Assembly (NCBI GenBank): GCA_029582265.1
Contig: CM055816.1
Span: 2,260,992 to 2,324,991 of the forward strand
Direction of reading: 5' to 3'
DNA: 64,000 nt
Source of the DNA: Zoroaster sp. YZ-2022
Lineage: Eukaryota > Echinodermata > Asteroidea > Forcipulatida > Zoroasteridae
This document shows positions 10,990 through 22,555 of the stretch, piece after piece. The first letter of the stretch is position 1. Each line of letters starts with the position of its first letter. The position numbers and the translations under genes are program-made. Below the pieces are notes generated by a model. It ran no database searches and was not told where the DNA came from. It saw only the letters and a program-made list of their open reading frames with translations.

Positions 10990-12124
10990 ACAACCCTCCA
11001 CCAGAAGTCATGGAAGGAAATACTTACAGCCACCAATTAATATCCAAGAGAGAAGCCGACGTACAATACCGGCTTCTGCACAACTTATATTACCATCCAT
11101 GCCATGAAAGTGCTACATCACATCAACCACATCACTCCCAAGGAATGCGGCTGGTGCGGTGAGAGAGGAACCTGCACGCACATGTTCGTCGACTGCCCAT
11201 CAATCCGGCTTTGCTGCTTTACTACTTCTACAGACTACTCAAGGAGGATCCTCCCAAACTGTGAACATGAACTTTGAACATTACTGGTGCTTCTGAGTAC
11301 CACACACACCAGAGGTCGAAAGAAAGAGCGTTCGACATCCAACTACCTAATAATCTGTAGCCTGAAAGCCACTCATATACTGGATGTACTTTCTCCAACC
11401 AAAATTTCCTCTCCCCACTCATTGTCTGGAAAAACCGCATCCAAAGTCGTATCATCCTCGAATGTCACTTCTACAATTCCCACAATAATCTCCCCCTTTC
11501 CTTCTCAAATGGGGTACTCAGAGCGCTTTTTTTGCCCTGGACAATGAAGGGCTAAATTGGACATTCTGAGCGCTCTATTCCGACAGGTCCTTCAGTGACC
11601 ACACTCCACCCACTGCTCGGGCTTGTTATGGTGTTTTTATAATCAAGTTCATACGATTTATATTTTCATAGTTTATTAATTTGAAATGAATCAATATCAG
11701 AAAAAAAACCAACACTGTTTTGTTATATTCCTTCTTTACATTTGTGTATAATGTATCTATTGTTTTTTGGAAAGTTTTCTTTCTTTAAAAGCTTAAAAAC
11801 AAAGTTCGCCTTCTGCTTGGGCGTAAGTTAAGATCTTGTATATAATTATGTATTTAGTCCATTCGCTTTATATCATTAACCGTTTATAAATTTTACAGTA
11901 ATGTTATGTTACATCATTATTTCATACTGTCATAATGCAATGCTTGATTTCTCTATTAATTTTCTATACCATAATCACTGACTTTGAATAAATGTCAATT
12001 AATCTTTCATTGTTTTGTTAATTACCTTTTTAAACCTTTGTATATAATGTATCTTTTAATTATTGGAAAATGTTTTTTTGTCTGTTGATGAAATAAAGAT
12101 TTTCCTTGAAAAGTAAAAAAAAAG
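10990..12124 (+). pseudogene. 3' end of an L1/Tx1-type non-LTR retrotransposon
   Basis: Broken plus-strand frames encode the C-terminal domain seen after reverse transcriptase in L1/Tx1-like elements: a basic VQYRLLHNLYYHP segment followed in another frame by CGWCGERGTCTHMFVDC, a cysteine-histidine knuckle (C-x2-C-x7-H-x4-C). A degenerate tail with FALDNEGLNWTF follows. The rest (11640-12110) is AT-rich 3' UTR with a partial internal duplication (tataatgtatct near 11747 and 12042), an AATAAA signal near 12092, and an A-rich end at about 12124. Multiple frameshifts and stops show it is dead. Confidence 0.6.
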
Positions 12125-12226
12125 TCTCACTCTCTCTCTCTCTCACTCACTCACCACCACTCACTCACTCACTCACTCCTCACACTCCTCACTCACTCCT
12201 CCTCCTCACTCACTCCTCACTCACCA
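12125..12226 (+). repeat. (CTCT/CACT)n microsatellite
   Basis: A CT-rich tract turning into imperfect CACT/CTCACTCC units. It directly abuts the A-tail of the preceding retrotransposon. Confidence 0.95.
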
Positions 12227-12805
12227 TTATCATGGACCTCCACAGCCCCTCTCCTTTGTTGTTCTCAGTTACTATAGATTCCTATACCAATTTCTAATCT
12301 AATCTAAGTGTACTGCAGAGGCCTTGACTCAGTCATCCCAATTTCAGATATTATGCATTTGAGGTAGATTTTATTCTGTCATTATTCGGCAGCTTTTACG
12401 ATAAAATCAATCACGAAAATATATTGACGTGTTGAAAGGTATATTAATAGGTGATGTTATTAACTTAAACATTAATTTTTAAGATTTTGTTTCTACGAAA
12501 AATATTTAAACTGTTTTGCATATATATTTTACTAACCAATAAGCGATGCGGAATTCACTTTTCCCATCAGGGTCTAGTAGTGAGAACGAAGTACACCCTG
12601 GGGACGAGGTTTGGGTATAAAGACTGACCAGGAATCCAGGTCTAAAATTACTGATGGGAATCTTTCTGACCCAGTTTCTGCGTCTTTTTTGTGTAAATTG
12701 TGACGTGAATATATTTAGAGTGCACATCGATTGCTCTTTTCGTCTTCCCACTTGATTCCAAATGTGTGAATCTCTATACATTTTCCTCGTTCCATCAATT
12801 TCCAG
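12227..12805. other. Presumed last intron of the NXPE-like gene
   Basis: AT-rich, with no repeat or gene recognised. It ends in ccatcaatttccag (12792-12805), a polypyrimidine/AG acceptor immediately before coding sequence, so the 3' part is probably intron. Confidence 0.5.
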
Positions 12806-13594
12806 ACCTTGGATACAGAAATGCAAAAAGGGACACCGACGAAAAGTCAAGTACCAGTTTGTCATCCAGATGATGAGCCGCTTGTAAATGATGGGTTCTG
12901 GCTGAACAACAAATGGCACCACCTTCAGTGCAAAGTCCAAAGATGGGATGACGTACAAGCTGTCACGGAGTGTCTGCGTCACAAGCACGTGTTCATACAT
13001 GGAGACTCGAATGTTAGGATCTGGTACTGTTTGATCAGGAGAAAATTAGGTATTCCCTGGAAAAACTCAACGAAGTGTGAAGTTATAAAGATGGGTCATG
13101 ATTACAAGAAAAATGATTTGGAGATAACCTTTTACTTTCACCCTCGTGTCATAATGAAAGAAAAATATACTTTACGAGATACTCCATATGAGGTAGATAT
13201 GTTAGATAACATACCAAGTAAATCTTGTGCAAAGTACATTATTGTGTTGTGTCCATGGGGACATTTCACCCAGTGGACTAGTGTAAGTTTCTTAGAGCGC
13301 ACGCAACTCCTTAAAGAGGCAGTTTTACGGTTCCGAGAACGATGCCCTGACGTGCCCATCATCATTAAGGGTTCTCATGCCAGAGACCATGAGTCAGTTT
13401 TGGCCAGAGTTTACGCCAGTGACTATACACTGTGGAACTTGGGTCTTATATTACGGGAAACCTTCCGTGGTACAGGGGTGTTTTATTACGAAGGTTGGCA
13501 AATGAATTTGGCGTATGGAAAGCCTAATATTCATATGCCTGTGGAAGTTATAAATGAGGAAATTAATTGGTTGCTGTCTTATGTTTGTAGGTAA
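12806..13594 (+). CDS. NXPE-family protein, terminal exon (SGNH-like C-terminal domain)
   Basis: 262 uninterrupted codons after a tttccag acceptor, ending at TAG 13592-13594; no ATG of its own is needed because this looks like the last exon. Counting from the TTG at 12809, the NXPE/SGNH-like domain shows an N-terminal WxxxxC segment (W36-C41), the block-I HGDS motif (GDS 65-67), a WGHFTQW block III-like motif (W150, H152) and a C-terminal YEGWQMN...IHMP block with H242. Canonical NXPE proteins usually have an Asp in the DAW position where this has E228, so the hydrolase-type triad may be altered. NXPE proteins are secreted or membrane-anchored glycoproteins of mostly unknown biochemical role. 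The upstream neighbours are transposon debris and earlier exons were not found. This is the only long intact host coding sequence in the window. Confidence 0.8.
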   Translation, partial: TLDTEMQKGTPTKSQVPVCHPDDEPLVNDGFWLNNKWHHLQCKVQRWDDVQAVTECLRHKHVFIHGDSNVRIWYCLIRRKLGIPWKNSTKCEVIKMGHDYKKNDLEITFYFHPRVIMKEKYTLRDTPYEVDMLDNIPSKSCAKYIIVLCPWGHFTQWTSVSFLERTQLLKEAVLRFRERCPDVPIIIKGSHARDHESVLARVYASDYTLWNLGLILRETFRGTGVFYYEGWQMNLAYGKPNIHMPVEVINEEINWLLSYVCR

Positions 13595-13783
13595 AAATGG
13601 GACACTGTTTTACTCCACCCCACATAGTACATACCAAAAAAGTTGTATATGTACGGAACTCTGGATTATAATACACTTTAAGAAAATGTGTGTCGCATAA
13701 TTATGTATTAACAGAAAAGAAGTATATTACCAATGTATAGGGAGTAGACTTGTCTTACCAAGACAATGATACCGCGAGGCGTA

Positions 13784-13789
13784 AATAAA
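13784..13789 (+). promoter_or_regulatory. Candidate polyadenylation signal (AATAAA)
   Basis: AATAAA 190 bp after the NXPE-like stop codon, in AT-rich 3' UTR-like sequence. Further candidates lie near 13962 and 14005. Confidence 0.4.
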
Positions 13790-13794
13790 TTCCA

Positions 13795-14530
13795 AAACTT
13801 TGATAATCATTTTATGTATTCATGTAACGCGTTCTTAAATTGGTTAAAGATATATCGCCTGTGTTTGGGCCAATTTGACGGTAACAAGTAGATTTAAATA
13901 TTGAATTGAATTTCTGGGATTAAGGAAGTCAGTATAAGCTTTCATTTGAGACAATGAACGAATAAATCCATCAAGGATTAGTACCAGTAAAATTAAAACT
14001 CAAATTAATAAAAGGCTGGCTTACTGTTTTAATCCAAAGGTTGCACGTGATCACACAGGTTATTGTATTTAACTGGCCGAAGGCGTTGTCAGTATTTCGA
14101 TTGGCCAGTGCGGCTGTCAATCAGAATCAAGCGCGTTTGAAGTATCGCTTTTATTTACAGTTTCCGACATCCAAATGTAATTTTCTTTTGTTTAACATTG
14201 AGATTATTGTTCTTTTTTTTCCGCTTGATAAATTCTATTTTGTGATTCGTCTTAGTCAAACATGAGCGATATATCTTTAAGAAAGGTTTGTTTAGGTATT
14301 TTGTTGTCACTGTGACTGCCTGTATGAAGAAACATATTTCATTACCTTCCACTTTCTTGTATTTCTTGTAGCATGTTACATTATGGGTGGCTCTGAGTAC
14401 AACTACACTGTAAACATTTTCTGTTATTTAACAGGTTTATTATGAAGTTTTTTCACATGTATTTTGTATTTTAAAAAAAATATGTCAATAAACATAAAAA
14501 AGTAACATTAAATAAAAGTAAATAAACCAT
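13795..14530. other. Non-coding stretch
   Basis: AT-rich with a short GC-richer segment near 14080-14150. No gene recognised. Confidence 0.5.
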
Positions 14531-14536
14531 CGGGCA

Positions 14537-14610
14537 AGCTCGGTGGTCGAGAGGTTAAGACGTCTGCACTAGTAAGCAGGAGGTCGTGGGTTCGAATCCC
14601 GCCCGAGTCG
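14537..14610 (+). tRNA. tRNA-like sequence (SINE head or tRNA pseudogene)
   Basis: The A-box-like D arm (tggtcgagaggttaagac) and a perfect B box (ggttcgaatcc) are 45-50 bp apart, as in Pol III type 2 promoters. The acceptor arms agctcgg/ccgagtc pair except at the first base. The anticodon stem ctgc/gcag pairs but encloses an 8-nt loop around 'ctagtaa', which would give AGT if functional. The D arm looks Ser/Leu-like, so the identity is mixed. A T-run (14620-14627) follows, then a possible SINE body. I favour a tRNA-derived element over a working tRNA. Confidence 0.5.
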
Positions 14611-14627
14611 CCTGTGTAGTTTTTTTT

Positions 14628-15200
14628 CACATACACTCGGAAAGCACTGAGTATACAGTGCTATACACACGTCGGTGTAGGGCAAAATTAAATCAATTGT
14701 TTATCTCCCGACGCAAGAATTTCACCAACCTATATATAAAATCATAGCAGTCACAGAAAAACAAGTTAAAATGTAAAAACAAGCAACCTAAAAGCTTTGT
14801 AAAAAGTATAAAGAAAATCCTGTAATTTCAAATCTTAATATTGTTTATTTGCACGTATTTTGTAAAAACGAAAAACAAGTCTTCGTAAAAAGAAAAAAAA
14901 TCCTATGTTATACTACATAAAATTTGTAAATGTAAGGAACCTAAGGAACTGTAAAAAAAAAAAAAAATTAAAAAATGGATGCAATTTCATGGTATGCAAT
15001 AATTCTGTTATATTCACGGTATACAATAATTGTTAATGTTTGGAACAGAATTTGTGTATCTTATTACAAAATCTATGTTTTTATTTTAACATAATATCTT
15101 GTAAAACAAAATTACAGACAGACTGTTGCCGGCAGTTTGCCTGTAATTTTACAAGTTAATTTTTTACAGTTTATGTTAAACGCTTAGAAATGCTTTATAC
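14628..15200. other. AT-rich non-coding stretch
   Basis: Possible SINE body to about 14720 (contains gagtatacagtgctatacac), then A/T-rich sequence with an A-run near 14953. No gene seen. Confidence 0.45.
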
Positions 15201-16950
15201 AAATAGACCGATCCTGATTCTATGAAGGTTGCGAGATTTGCCCCAATCTTCAAAAGTGGTGACATCCATTTATTGAACAACTATAGGCCAATTTCTATTT
15301 TTAGTTATTTTTCTAAAATTCTTGAAAGAGTTGTCTATGTAAGAACCTCCCAATTTCTTACTATGTGTAATGTTCTGTCTGAATCCCAATATGGATTTCG
15401 AGAGAAGCATTGTACTTCTCATGCTATACTTCAATTAATTGAAAAAAATTACCTCAGGCCGTGAAGATGGTATTCATACTGTGGGTATTTTTCTGGACCT
15501 CTCCAAGGCTTTTGTCACAATTGATCATTCTATGTATAAACTCTCTTATTATTGTATTAGAGGTATTGCCTTGGATTGGTTCAAAAATTACCTCACAAAT
15601 CGTAAGCAGTTCGTCTATATTAATGACGATAAGTCATCTTAAAAAGACTTACTTTGTGGAGTGCCTCAGGGATCCCTCCCGGGCCCCTTTTATTCTCTAT
15701 TTATATCAATGATTTCGAAAAATCTACCAAAGTGTTTTCTTTTATCCTCTTTGCAGACGATTCCAATCTTTTCTATTCGCATAGTGATCCCGAAATCCTT
15801 GTTGAATTACTTAATACTGAGCTAACATATGTTTCTAACTGGACCAAATTCAATAAATTATCCCTTAATGTACAACAAACTAATTTCATGTTGTTTAGTA
15901 ATTCAGTATCGTCACTTCCTCAAAACATTTTACTTGATAATAATATGTTTTTACCCAAACCAAGTGTACTAAATTCCTTAGTTTATTTATAGATGACAAG
16001 TTATCTTGGAGGCAACATGTCGACAATATATGTAAACTTTTATCTAGAAATGTAGCCATTATTAATAAACTGAAATAGTATTTCCCTTCAAATATTTTGT
16101 TTAATATTTATAATGCTTTAATGTTACCTTATATTTCATATGGTATCTTAGCTTGGGGGTAAAACCAGTCTTTATTTGCTGAATAGAATTCTAATGCTTC
16201 AAAAAAGGGCCTTGAGAATTGTTAATAAAGCTGATTATCGTGCTCATTCCAATCCTTTGTTTTTTAAACATAAAACTCTAAAGTTTGATGATATTTACTT
16301 GCTCCATCTTGGTACTTTTATGCATCAATTCCAAAATAATGAGTTACCAGTTTCATTTCATGACATGTTTATTACAAACAAACAAATTCATTCTCATCAT
16401 ACCAGACATTCTTGTGATTTTTATGTTCCTTTTACTCGTACAGCACAAGCTCAAAAGCTTGTTAGTTATGAAGGCCCTAAGTTTTGGAATTCGCTAGATA
16501 ATTCTCATAAAAGTATTCAAGGTCTTTTTATGTTCAAAAGAAAACTCAAAAATATGTTACTGAGTAAATATCAAGATATCTAATAACTTTACTCTTTGGG
16601 TAGTCCTTTGGGGTCATTTTTCTTTTGTTTTCTTTACTTCTTACTGGTTGCTCTAACATTTTGTAAAATCTAAGTGTTTGACTTTTAATGTATTGTAGTT
16701 GTCCTGTTAATGTTCGTGACCTGTCCTTGCATTAAGTAACTTGTATATTTAAATTCTTGTGTGTAGTACATTGTAATTTCGAGAAGTTAATGCTAATTTT
16801 GGGTTTCTACATGAAGATTATTTCTAATTTTATTTCTCATTGTACTACACATTAAAGTTGGGCTCTCACTCGACAAGCTTGCTTTTTGAGGGCCACCCCA
16901 CACTTTATCATCAATTTTGCTCTCCAATAATGTTATATTTTGTGTGATAG
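15200..16950 (+). pseudogene. CR1/Jockey-superfamily non-LTR retrotransposon, 5'-truncated
   Basis: Reverse transcriptase from the finger region on: NNYRPISI, YGFREKHCTSHAI, GIFLDLSKAF, GVPQGSLPGPLLFSIYIND and the catalytic FADD (codons 15750-15761), then the C-terminal RALRIVNKADY and WNSLD...SIQGLFMFKRKLK segments ending in TAA near 16584. Frames break near 15440, 15640 (stop), 15990 and 16160. Endonuclease and ORF1 are missing, so it is a truncated, dead copy. The 3' UTR runs to about 16950 and is directly followed by the A-rich microsatellite. Confidence 0.8.
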
Positions 16951-16956
16951 AGTGAA

Positions 16957-18424
16957 AATAAAAATAGATATAATAATAATAAAAATAGAAAAAATAGATA
17001 ATAAAGATAATAAAAATAGATAATAAAAATAATAAAAATAGATAATAAAGATAATAAAGATAATAAAGATAATAAAGATAATAAAGATAATAAAGATAAT
17101 AAAGATAATAAAGATAATAAAGATAATAAAGATAATAAAGATAATAAAGATAATAAAGATAATAAAGATAATAAAGATAATAAAGATAATAAAGATAATA
17201 AAGATAATAAAGATAATAAAGATAATAAAGATAATAAAGATAATAAAGATAATAAAGATAGTAAAATAGATAATAGATAATAAAAATAGATAATAGATAA
17301 TAAAATAGATAATAGATAATAAAATAGATAATAGATAATAAAAATAGATAATAGATAATGATAATAGATAATAGATAATGATAATAGATAATAGATAATA
17401 GATAATAGATAATAGATAATAGATAATAGATAATAGATAATAGATAATAGATAATAGATAATAGATAATAAAAATAGATAATAAAAATAGATAATAGATA
17501 ATAAAAATAGATAATAAAAATAGATAATAGATAATAAAAATAGATAATAAAATAGATAATAAAAATAGATAATAAAATAGATAATAAAAATAGATAATAA
17601 AAATAGATAATAAAAATAGATAATAAAAATAGATAATAGATAATAAAAATAGATAATAAAAATAGATAATAGATAATAAAAATAGATGATAAAAATAGAT
17701 AATAGATGATAAAAATAGATGATAAAAATAGATAATAGATGATAAAAATAGATGATCAAAATAGATAATAGATGATAAAAATAGATGATAAAAATAGATA
17801 ATAGATGATATAAATAGATGATAAAAATAGATGATAAAAATAGATAATAGATGATAAAAATAGATGATAAAAATAGATAATAGATGATAAAATAGATGAT
17901 AAAATAGATAATAGATTATAAAAATAGATGATAAAAATAGATAATAGATGATAAAAATAGATAATAGATGATAAAAATAGATAATAGATGATAAAAATAG
18001 ATAATAGATGATAAAAATAGATAATAGATGATAAAAATAGATAATGATAAAAATAGATAATGATAAAAATAGATAATGATAAAAATAGATAATGATAAAA
18101 ATAGATAATAGATGATAAAAATAGATAATGATAAAAATAGATAATGATAAAAATAGATAATGATAAAAATAGATAATGATAAAAATAGATAATGATAAAA
18201 ATAGATAATGATAAAAATAGATAATGATAAAAATAGATAATAGATGATAAAAATAGATAATGATAAAAATAGATAATGATAAAAATAGATAATGATAAAA
18301 ATAGATAATGATAAAAATAGATAATGATAAAAATAGATAATGATAAAAATAGATAATGATAAAAATAGATAATGATAAAAATAGATAATAGATGATAAAA
18401 ATAGATAATCATAAAAATAGATAA
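16957..18424. repeat. Composite AT-rich microsatellite/minisatellite
   Basis: Three zones: about 24 copies of a 9-bp unit (aataaagat) at 17040-17262; mixed aatagataat/aaaaatagat units to about 17690; then aaaaatagatgat and aaaaatagataatgat units to 18424. Long reading frames on both strands (up to 282 codons of Y/L/S/I/F) come solely from the repeat. The reverse complement of its right part occurs at 59465-60340. Confidence 0.97.
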
Positions 18425-18812
18425 TAGATTAAATAACAGAACTTACGGTTGTGATGATGGATATCGACTAATTATGCTGTGGTGTGCTTTTCTCAAATGA
18501 CTCAAAATTGCTTAACTAGCTGATACAAGCTTTTAGCTTTAAGCTCTTGATACCTTCTTTCTTTGAATATATCGCTGCTTATATACAATGTATATCTGCT
18601 ATAGCTTGTATTGGTATGCCTGGTGACACTGATGAAGAGGCACGATCTGACTAAATAAAACTTCACTTATCAAGCTTCAGATCTAATGCCCGATATTGTG
18701 TATATACAGAGGCGATATAACTTTAAGTCAAACTTTTGAGACTTTTCCATAACAGCGATACAGCTATTTTAACATGTCGGACTTTTGTTGGAATTTTGGA
18801 GGTGTTATCGCC

Positions 18813-18848
18813 GCTGTGATTGGTCAATAAGTAATGGGGCGGGGCTTA
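18813..18848 (+). promoter_or_regulatory. Promoter-like cluster: CCAAT box and GC box
   Basis: An inverted CCAAT box (gattggtca, 18818) and a GC box (ggggcggggc, about 18836-18845) lie 15 bp apart, with an E-box cacgtg near 18928 and a gccattttacgg motif near 19006. The spacing is typical of a TATA-less promoter, but no downstream host gene is recognised. The cluster is conserved in the right arm (about 59066-59105). Confidence 0.3.
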
Positions 18849-18849
18849 A

Positions 18850-19650
18850 TGGATTGAATTATTGTTACAACAAGCTCATAGCACTCCGCGCACATTGTAG
18901 CCGGTCCTCTAGCGGTGAAAATACACCACGTGTCATGATTATAGGCACTTTGGCGTCATGTGAGCGTTTTGCTTACACTTAAAGTTGTATCGCTTGTGTT
19001 TTACCGCCATTTTACGGAATTGTTAGTTTTCCTTTGAATATTGATGATATTTTTTTTTTTTAGAAACAAACACAAATTGGTCTACTTTGAAATGAGATAT
19101 TTCACAAGATATATTGTCAGAAACTTGGTTTTACAGTGACAAAGTGCCAAAATGAATTTATGACGGAACCCACCATAAATTCTGTTCAATACATATTTAC
19201 TGTACAATTATTTTGAGAAATGTGACATCTTAAAGGATTTGTTTTCCGTTCTTTTAGTGAAATAGTAAAGATCCGATGAAAAGCAAAATGTACGGAAATT
19301 GCTGTTCAAATAGCGGAAAACACTGGCGATACACCTTTAAGATGATGGGATTTTGTTGTTGTAATTTTCCGAAAGAAGAATGGAGACAACAAAGAAATGT
19401 CATAAGGCCTGAAGACAAAATTGTGTTCAGTCAAGTCTTGTTTCGCCTCGAGCTGCCAACCACAAGTAAACAGGCGAGAAATGTAAACATTATAAGTCAA
19501 AATTTGACTTTATTGTATCCACAGTATTGTGACAAAACCCGAACCGTGGAGGCGATCGGTAGTCCAGGTACATGGCACCCGATACTCCAAATTTGTGTCA
19601 GTAGATAACGTCTCAAAAGGATCAATTTCATCTTGCTATTAACAAGCACA
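18850..19650. other. Non-coding stretch with a non-conserved 110-codon frame
   Basis: The 110-codon frame at 19276-19608 has no recognisable motif. Its right-arm counterpart has a 1-bp insertion upstream and a 3-bp deletion, so it is not constrained as protein. Confidence 0.45.
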
Positions 19651-19656
19651 GATTAT

Positions 19657-21811
19657 AATCTGGTAGTCTGGATTACAATTGGTGTCGTTAAGTCAGTCAG
19701 TCAGTCGTTATAATCATGGTGGCACATGCGTAATCGCATAATCGCAATCGTTAAATATTTTCGTCGTTAACATTTAATTTAAAGAAGAACATAAAATAGT
19801 TATAGCCTAATTAGAACGTTGCTACAATACAATACAATACAATACAATACAATACAATGAAGGCATTTATATAGCGCTCTTACACAAACGGTATCACAGC
19901 GCTTTACAGTGAGATACAAGTACAATTTAAAAATACACAGTGCCTAAAATAAATGAGTCTTGAGAGATGTTTTAAATTGACCCAATGAAGAAGCATGACG
20001 GATACCAGATGGTAGTTCATTCCAAATGCTGGGTGCAGCAGTATAGAAACCCTTGTTAGCCGCAGTTAAATGTGTAGTTGGCTTTTTGAAGATCCGGGAA
20101 TCAGAATTTGAACGGAGTCCACTGTGGTTAGGTTGGTATGGTGTAATAAGCTCACAGAGATAGGATGGCGCAGAGTCAGTAACACATTTATAGGCAATAG
20201 TCAATGTTTTGAAATCAATCCGGTCTTGAACGGGAAGCCAGTGAAGCTGTCGTAGGAGAGGGGACACATGGTCATACTTTTTAGCCTTGAAAATTAATTT
20301 TGCAGCACGATTTTGAAGCCGTTGAAGACGTTTGATCTCTTTGCTAGAGGATCCTTGGAGAAGTGAATTTGCATAGTCCAAACGTGCTGTGACCAGAGCA
20401 CGGACTGCATGATGACAAGTGATTTCATCAATAAAGATACGAACTTGCGACAGATTTCTTAAATGAAAGTTAATGGTTTTGCATATTGAAGATACATGGT
20501 TAGACATACTCATAGTACTGTCAAAAATAACACCAAGGTTTTTTACACATGAGGAGGGTTTGATAACTGTATTACCAATTGTAATGGTGACGTCAGATAA
20601 TGTTTTCAAAAGTCTATGGTTGGCGGCAACAAAAAATTCAGTCTTTTCATCATTGAGGAGGAGCATATTTTTTGACATCCATGCCTTGATGCTAGAAACA
20701 CAAGCAGATAAAGTTGAAAGTGCACGATCTGTTTCACCAGGTTTCCTGGGATCAACACATATATAATTGGGTGTCATCAGCATAAAATGGAATTTGACAC
20801 CAGAATGATGCTTAATAATATCTGAGAGTGGGTGTGTAGTAAGAAAACATCTGAGGTCCGACACAGGAACTTTGTGGTAAACCATAATCAAGAGTTTGCG
20901 GATCAGAATAGTTATTGGCAATCTTAACTCTACATGTCCTACCAGTAAGATAAGACTGAAACCAGTTGGAAACATTATTATGAAAACCAAAAACACTAGA
21001 CAATCTATTTAACAATATACAATGGTCAATGGTGTCAAAAGCAGCAGACAAATCTAGCAACACCACAAAAACGGCTTGTCGATTGTCAATCGCACGTATT
21101 ATATCACTTTTGACTCTCAACAACGCCGTCTCCGTGCTGTGGCCAGACTTGTAAGCTGATTGAAATTTACAGTGTAAGTTATTATTATCAATATGATCAG
21201 AAACACGTGTCAAAGCAGTCTTCTCAATAACTTTGGATAGAAAAGCAGTGTTTGATACTGGTCTGTAGTTTTTCAAAGTGTCCTTATCCAAGGAAGGCTT
21301 TTTCAATAAGGGAGTGAACACTGCATATTCCAAAGCAGTGGGAAAAATTCCAGTACTCAGTGAAGTGTTCACGATAGATGTAATGGCCGGGACCATGATG
21401 TCCATGTTCTGTTTAAGGAGCCATGTAGGTAGGGGATCCAACGAGCATGATTTATTGGGTGATTTTGAAATTATTTTGCGCACTTCCTCCTGATCAGCAG
21501 GCTTAAATTCAGAAAACATAGCAACAGAGTGATTAAGCTCTGGTAAAGACAATGGCACATCATCAAACTTAGTAGAATCAATTCTGTTTCTAATATTAAC
21601 AATTTTGTCAGCAAAGTATTTGCTAAACCGATCACTCAGATCTTTAGATGAGTCCATGCTACGACTGTTACACGATGTATACAGAAACAATTTGATTATT
21701 CATGAAACGATCGACTACCGTGTGAATTGAGCGTGTCATTGCTGCATGCTACGCGATATGCATGTGCCACTCACTTAAAACGACACCAATTGTAATCCAG
21801 ACTACCAGATT
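19657..21811. mobile_element. TIR-bounded DNA element carrying an L2-like retrotransposon
   Basis: 33-bp perfect inverted repeats: 19657-19689 begins aatctggtagtctggattac and 21779-21811 is its reverse complement. Imperfect similarity continues inward (gtggcacatgcgtaatcgc versus gtggcacatgcatatcgcg). No transposase is visible, so it is a non-autonomous (MITE-like) element. Almost the whole interior is a retrotransposon fragment that presumably inserted into it. A G-run follows the right end. Confidence 0.7.
19824..21700 (-). pseudogene. L2/CR1-superfamily retrotransposon, 5'-truncated (left-arm copy)
   Basis: The minus-strand reverse transcriptase shows LKNYRPVSNT, FQSAYKSGHSTETALL, LLDLSAAFDTIDH and YADD (codons 20773-20784). 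The C-terminal LHWLPVQDRI and AAPSIWNELPSGIR segments are typical of the L2/Crack/CR1 group. A 1-bp deletion just before YADD shifts the frame, and the region normally reading VPQGSVLGP is LPQSSCVGP. The endonuclease is missing. The 3' end is a (ACAAT)n tract at 19824-19859 (ATTGT on the element strand) next to an 'agcgctatataaatgcc' motif, a typical tail. Confidence 0.85.
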
Positions 21812-21812
21812 G

Positions 21813-21826
21813 GGGGGGGGGGGGAG
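21813..21826 (+). repeat. Poly-G run
   Basis: About 13 consecutive G directly beside the right TIR; mirrored as poly-C at about 56076-56089. Confidence 0.9.
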
Positions 21827-21871
21827 ACCGTATATCGCCGCGTATGAAACTACTTCAGTAGTGTATAGGCA

Positions 21872-22115
21872 GACTAAATAGTGAGGTATTCATGGGCCAA
21901 GCTGTTTATCATAAAGTGTATGTCCTCAAATTTTTCTGAAAACAAAGATTTGAGGCCCATACATTTGATGGATTGTGTTAAAATGGCCGAATATCATAAC
22001 CTGGGATCCTTGACTTCCAACTGTGAGAATTTTGGATACACTAGGCCCTGAAAAAAGTGGTCCTATTTTTATTTCAAGCGTAAGGCCTTTTTCCAAAATG
22101 GCTGCTTTTCAGCAG
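21872..22115 (-). repeat. Dispersed partial copy of the 1-kb repeat unit (reverse)
   Basis: Diverged reverse-complement copy of the 5' part of the unit found at 24240, sharing actaaatagtgagg, ggatacactaggccctgaaa and gcttttcag. It is not part of the tandem array. Mirrored at 55794-56030. Confidence 0.7.
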
Positions 22116-22555
22116 TAAATAGAGAAGAAAAAAAAAGGTTATATATCGATCAATATTTTTTCTTTTGGTTTTAAAAACTGTGGGAGTATTTTTTTTAACG
22201 ATTTTTGAATATTTTGTGTTTAGCACTGTTTACTATGGGAGTTTATTTAGTGGGGTGCACCCAGAGGTTACTGGGGAGTGTGAATCTGCTGATGCCGTCA
22301 TGATGATTCTCCTATTATTCAACACGAGGATGTGCTGAAACTGCACCTTCTCTCTGTCGGTGAAATAAGAGCCATAAATATAGAAACAGTTCAAAACCAA
22401 ATCATTAACGGGAATGTACACAACATTCCAAATTTCCAAACAATCAAATTAACGATTTTTTTATGTAAAACTAACTTGGTGTAAAATTAATAGAGAATTA
22501 GCTGTTGCAAACTGCTAAAGGACCTGTAATGTAAATACAAAATAGTATAGTTACT
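22116..22555. other. Non-coding stretch
   Basis: A short plus-strand piece at 22239-22262 (tttagtggggtgcac) also occurs in the 1-kb unit. Otherwise nothing recognised. Confidence 0.45.

Noticed and set aside
14041..14265. 74-codon frame downstream of the NXPE exon
   Set aside because: Low-complexity F/L-rich translation of AT-rich DNA with no splice or domain support.
16911..18412. Long minus-strand frames (282 and 218 codons) rich in Y, L, S, I, F
   Set aside because: They exist only because the microsatellite period lacks stops in those frames; the mirror frames at 59492-60181 are the same artefact.
18622..18660. Hammerhead box ctgatgaagaggc
   Set aside because: The first box matches but there is no complementary stem and no GAAA where needed.
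19276..19608. 110-codon open frame as a host gene
   Set aside because: The right-arm counterpart has a frameshift and a 3-bp deletion, and there is no recognisable domain.
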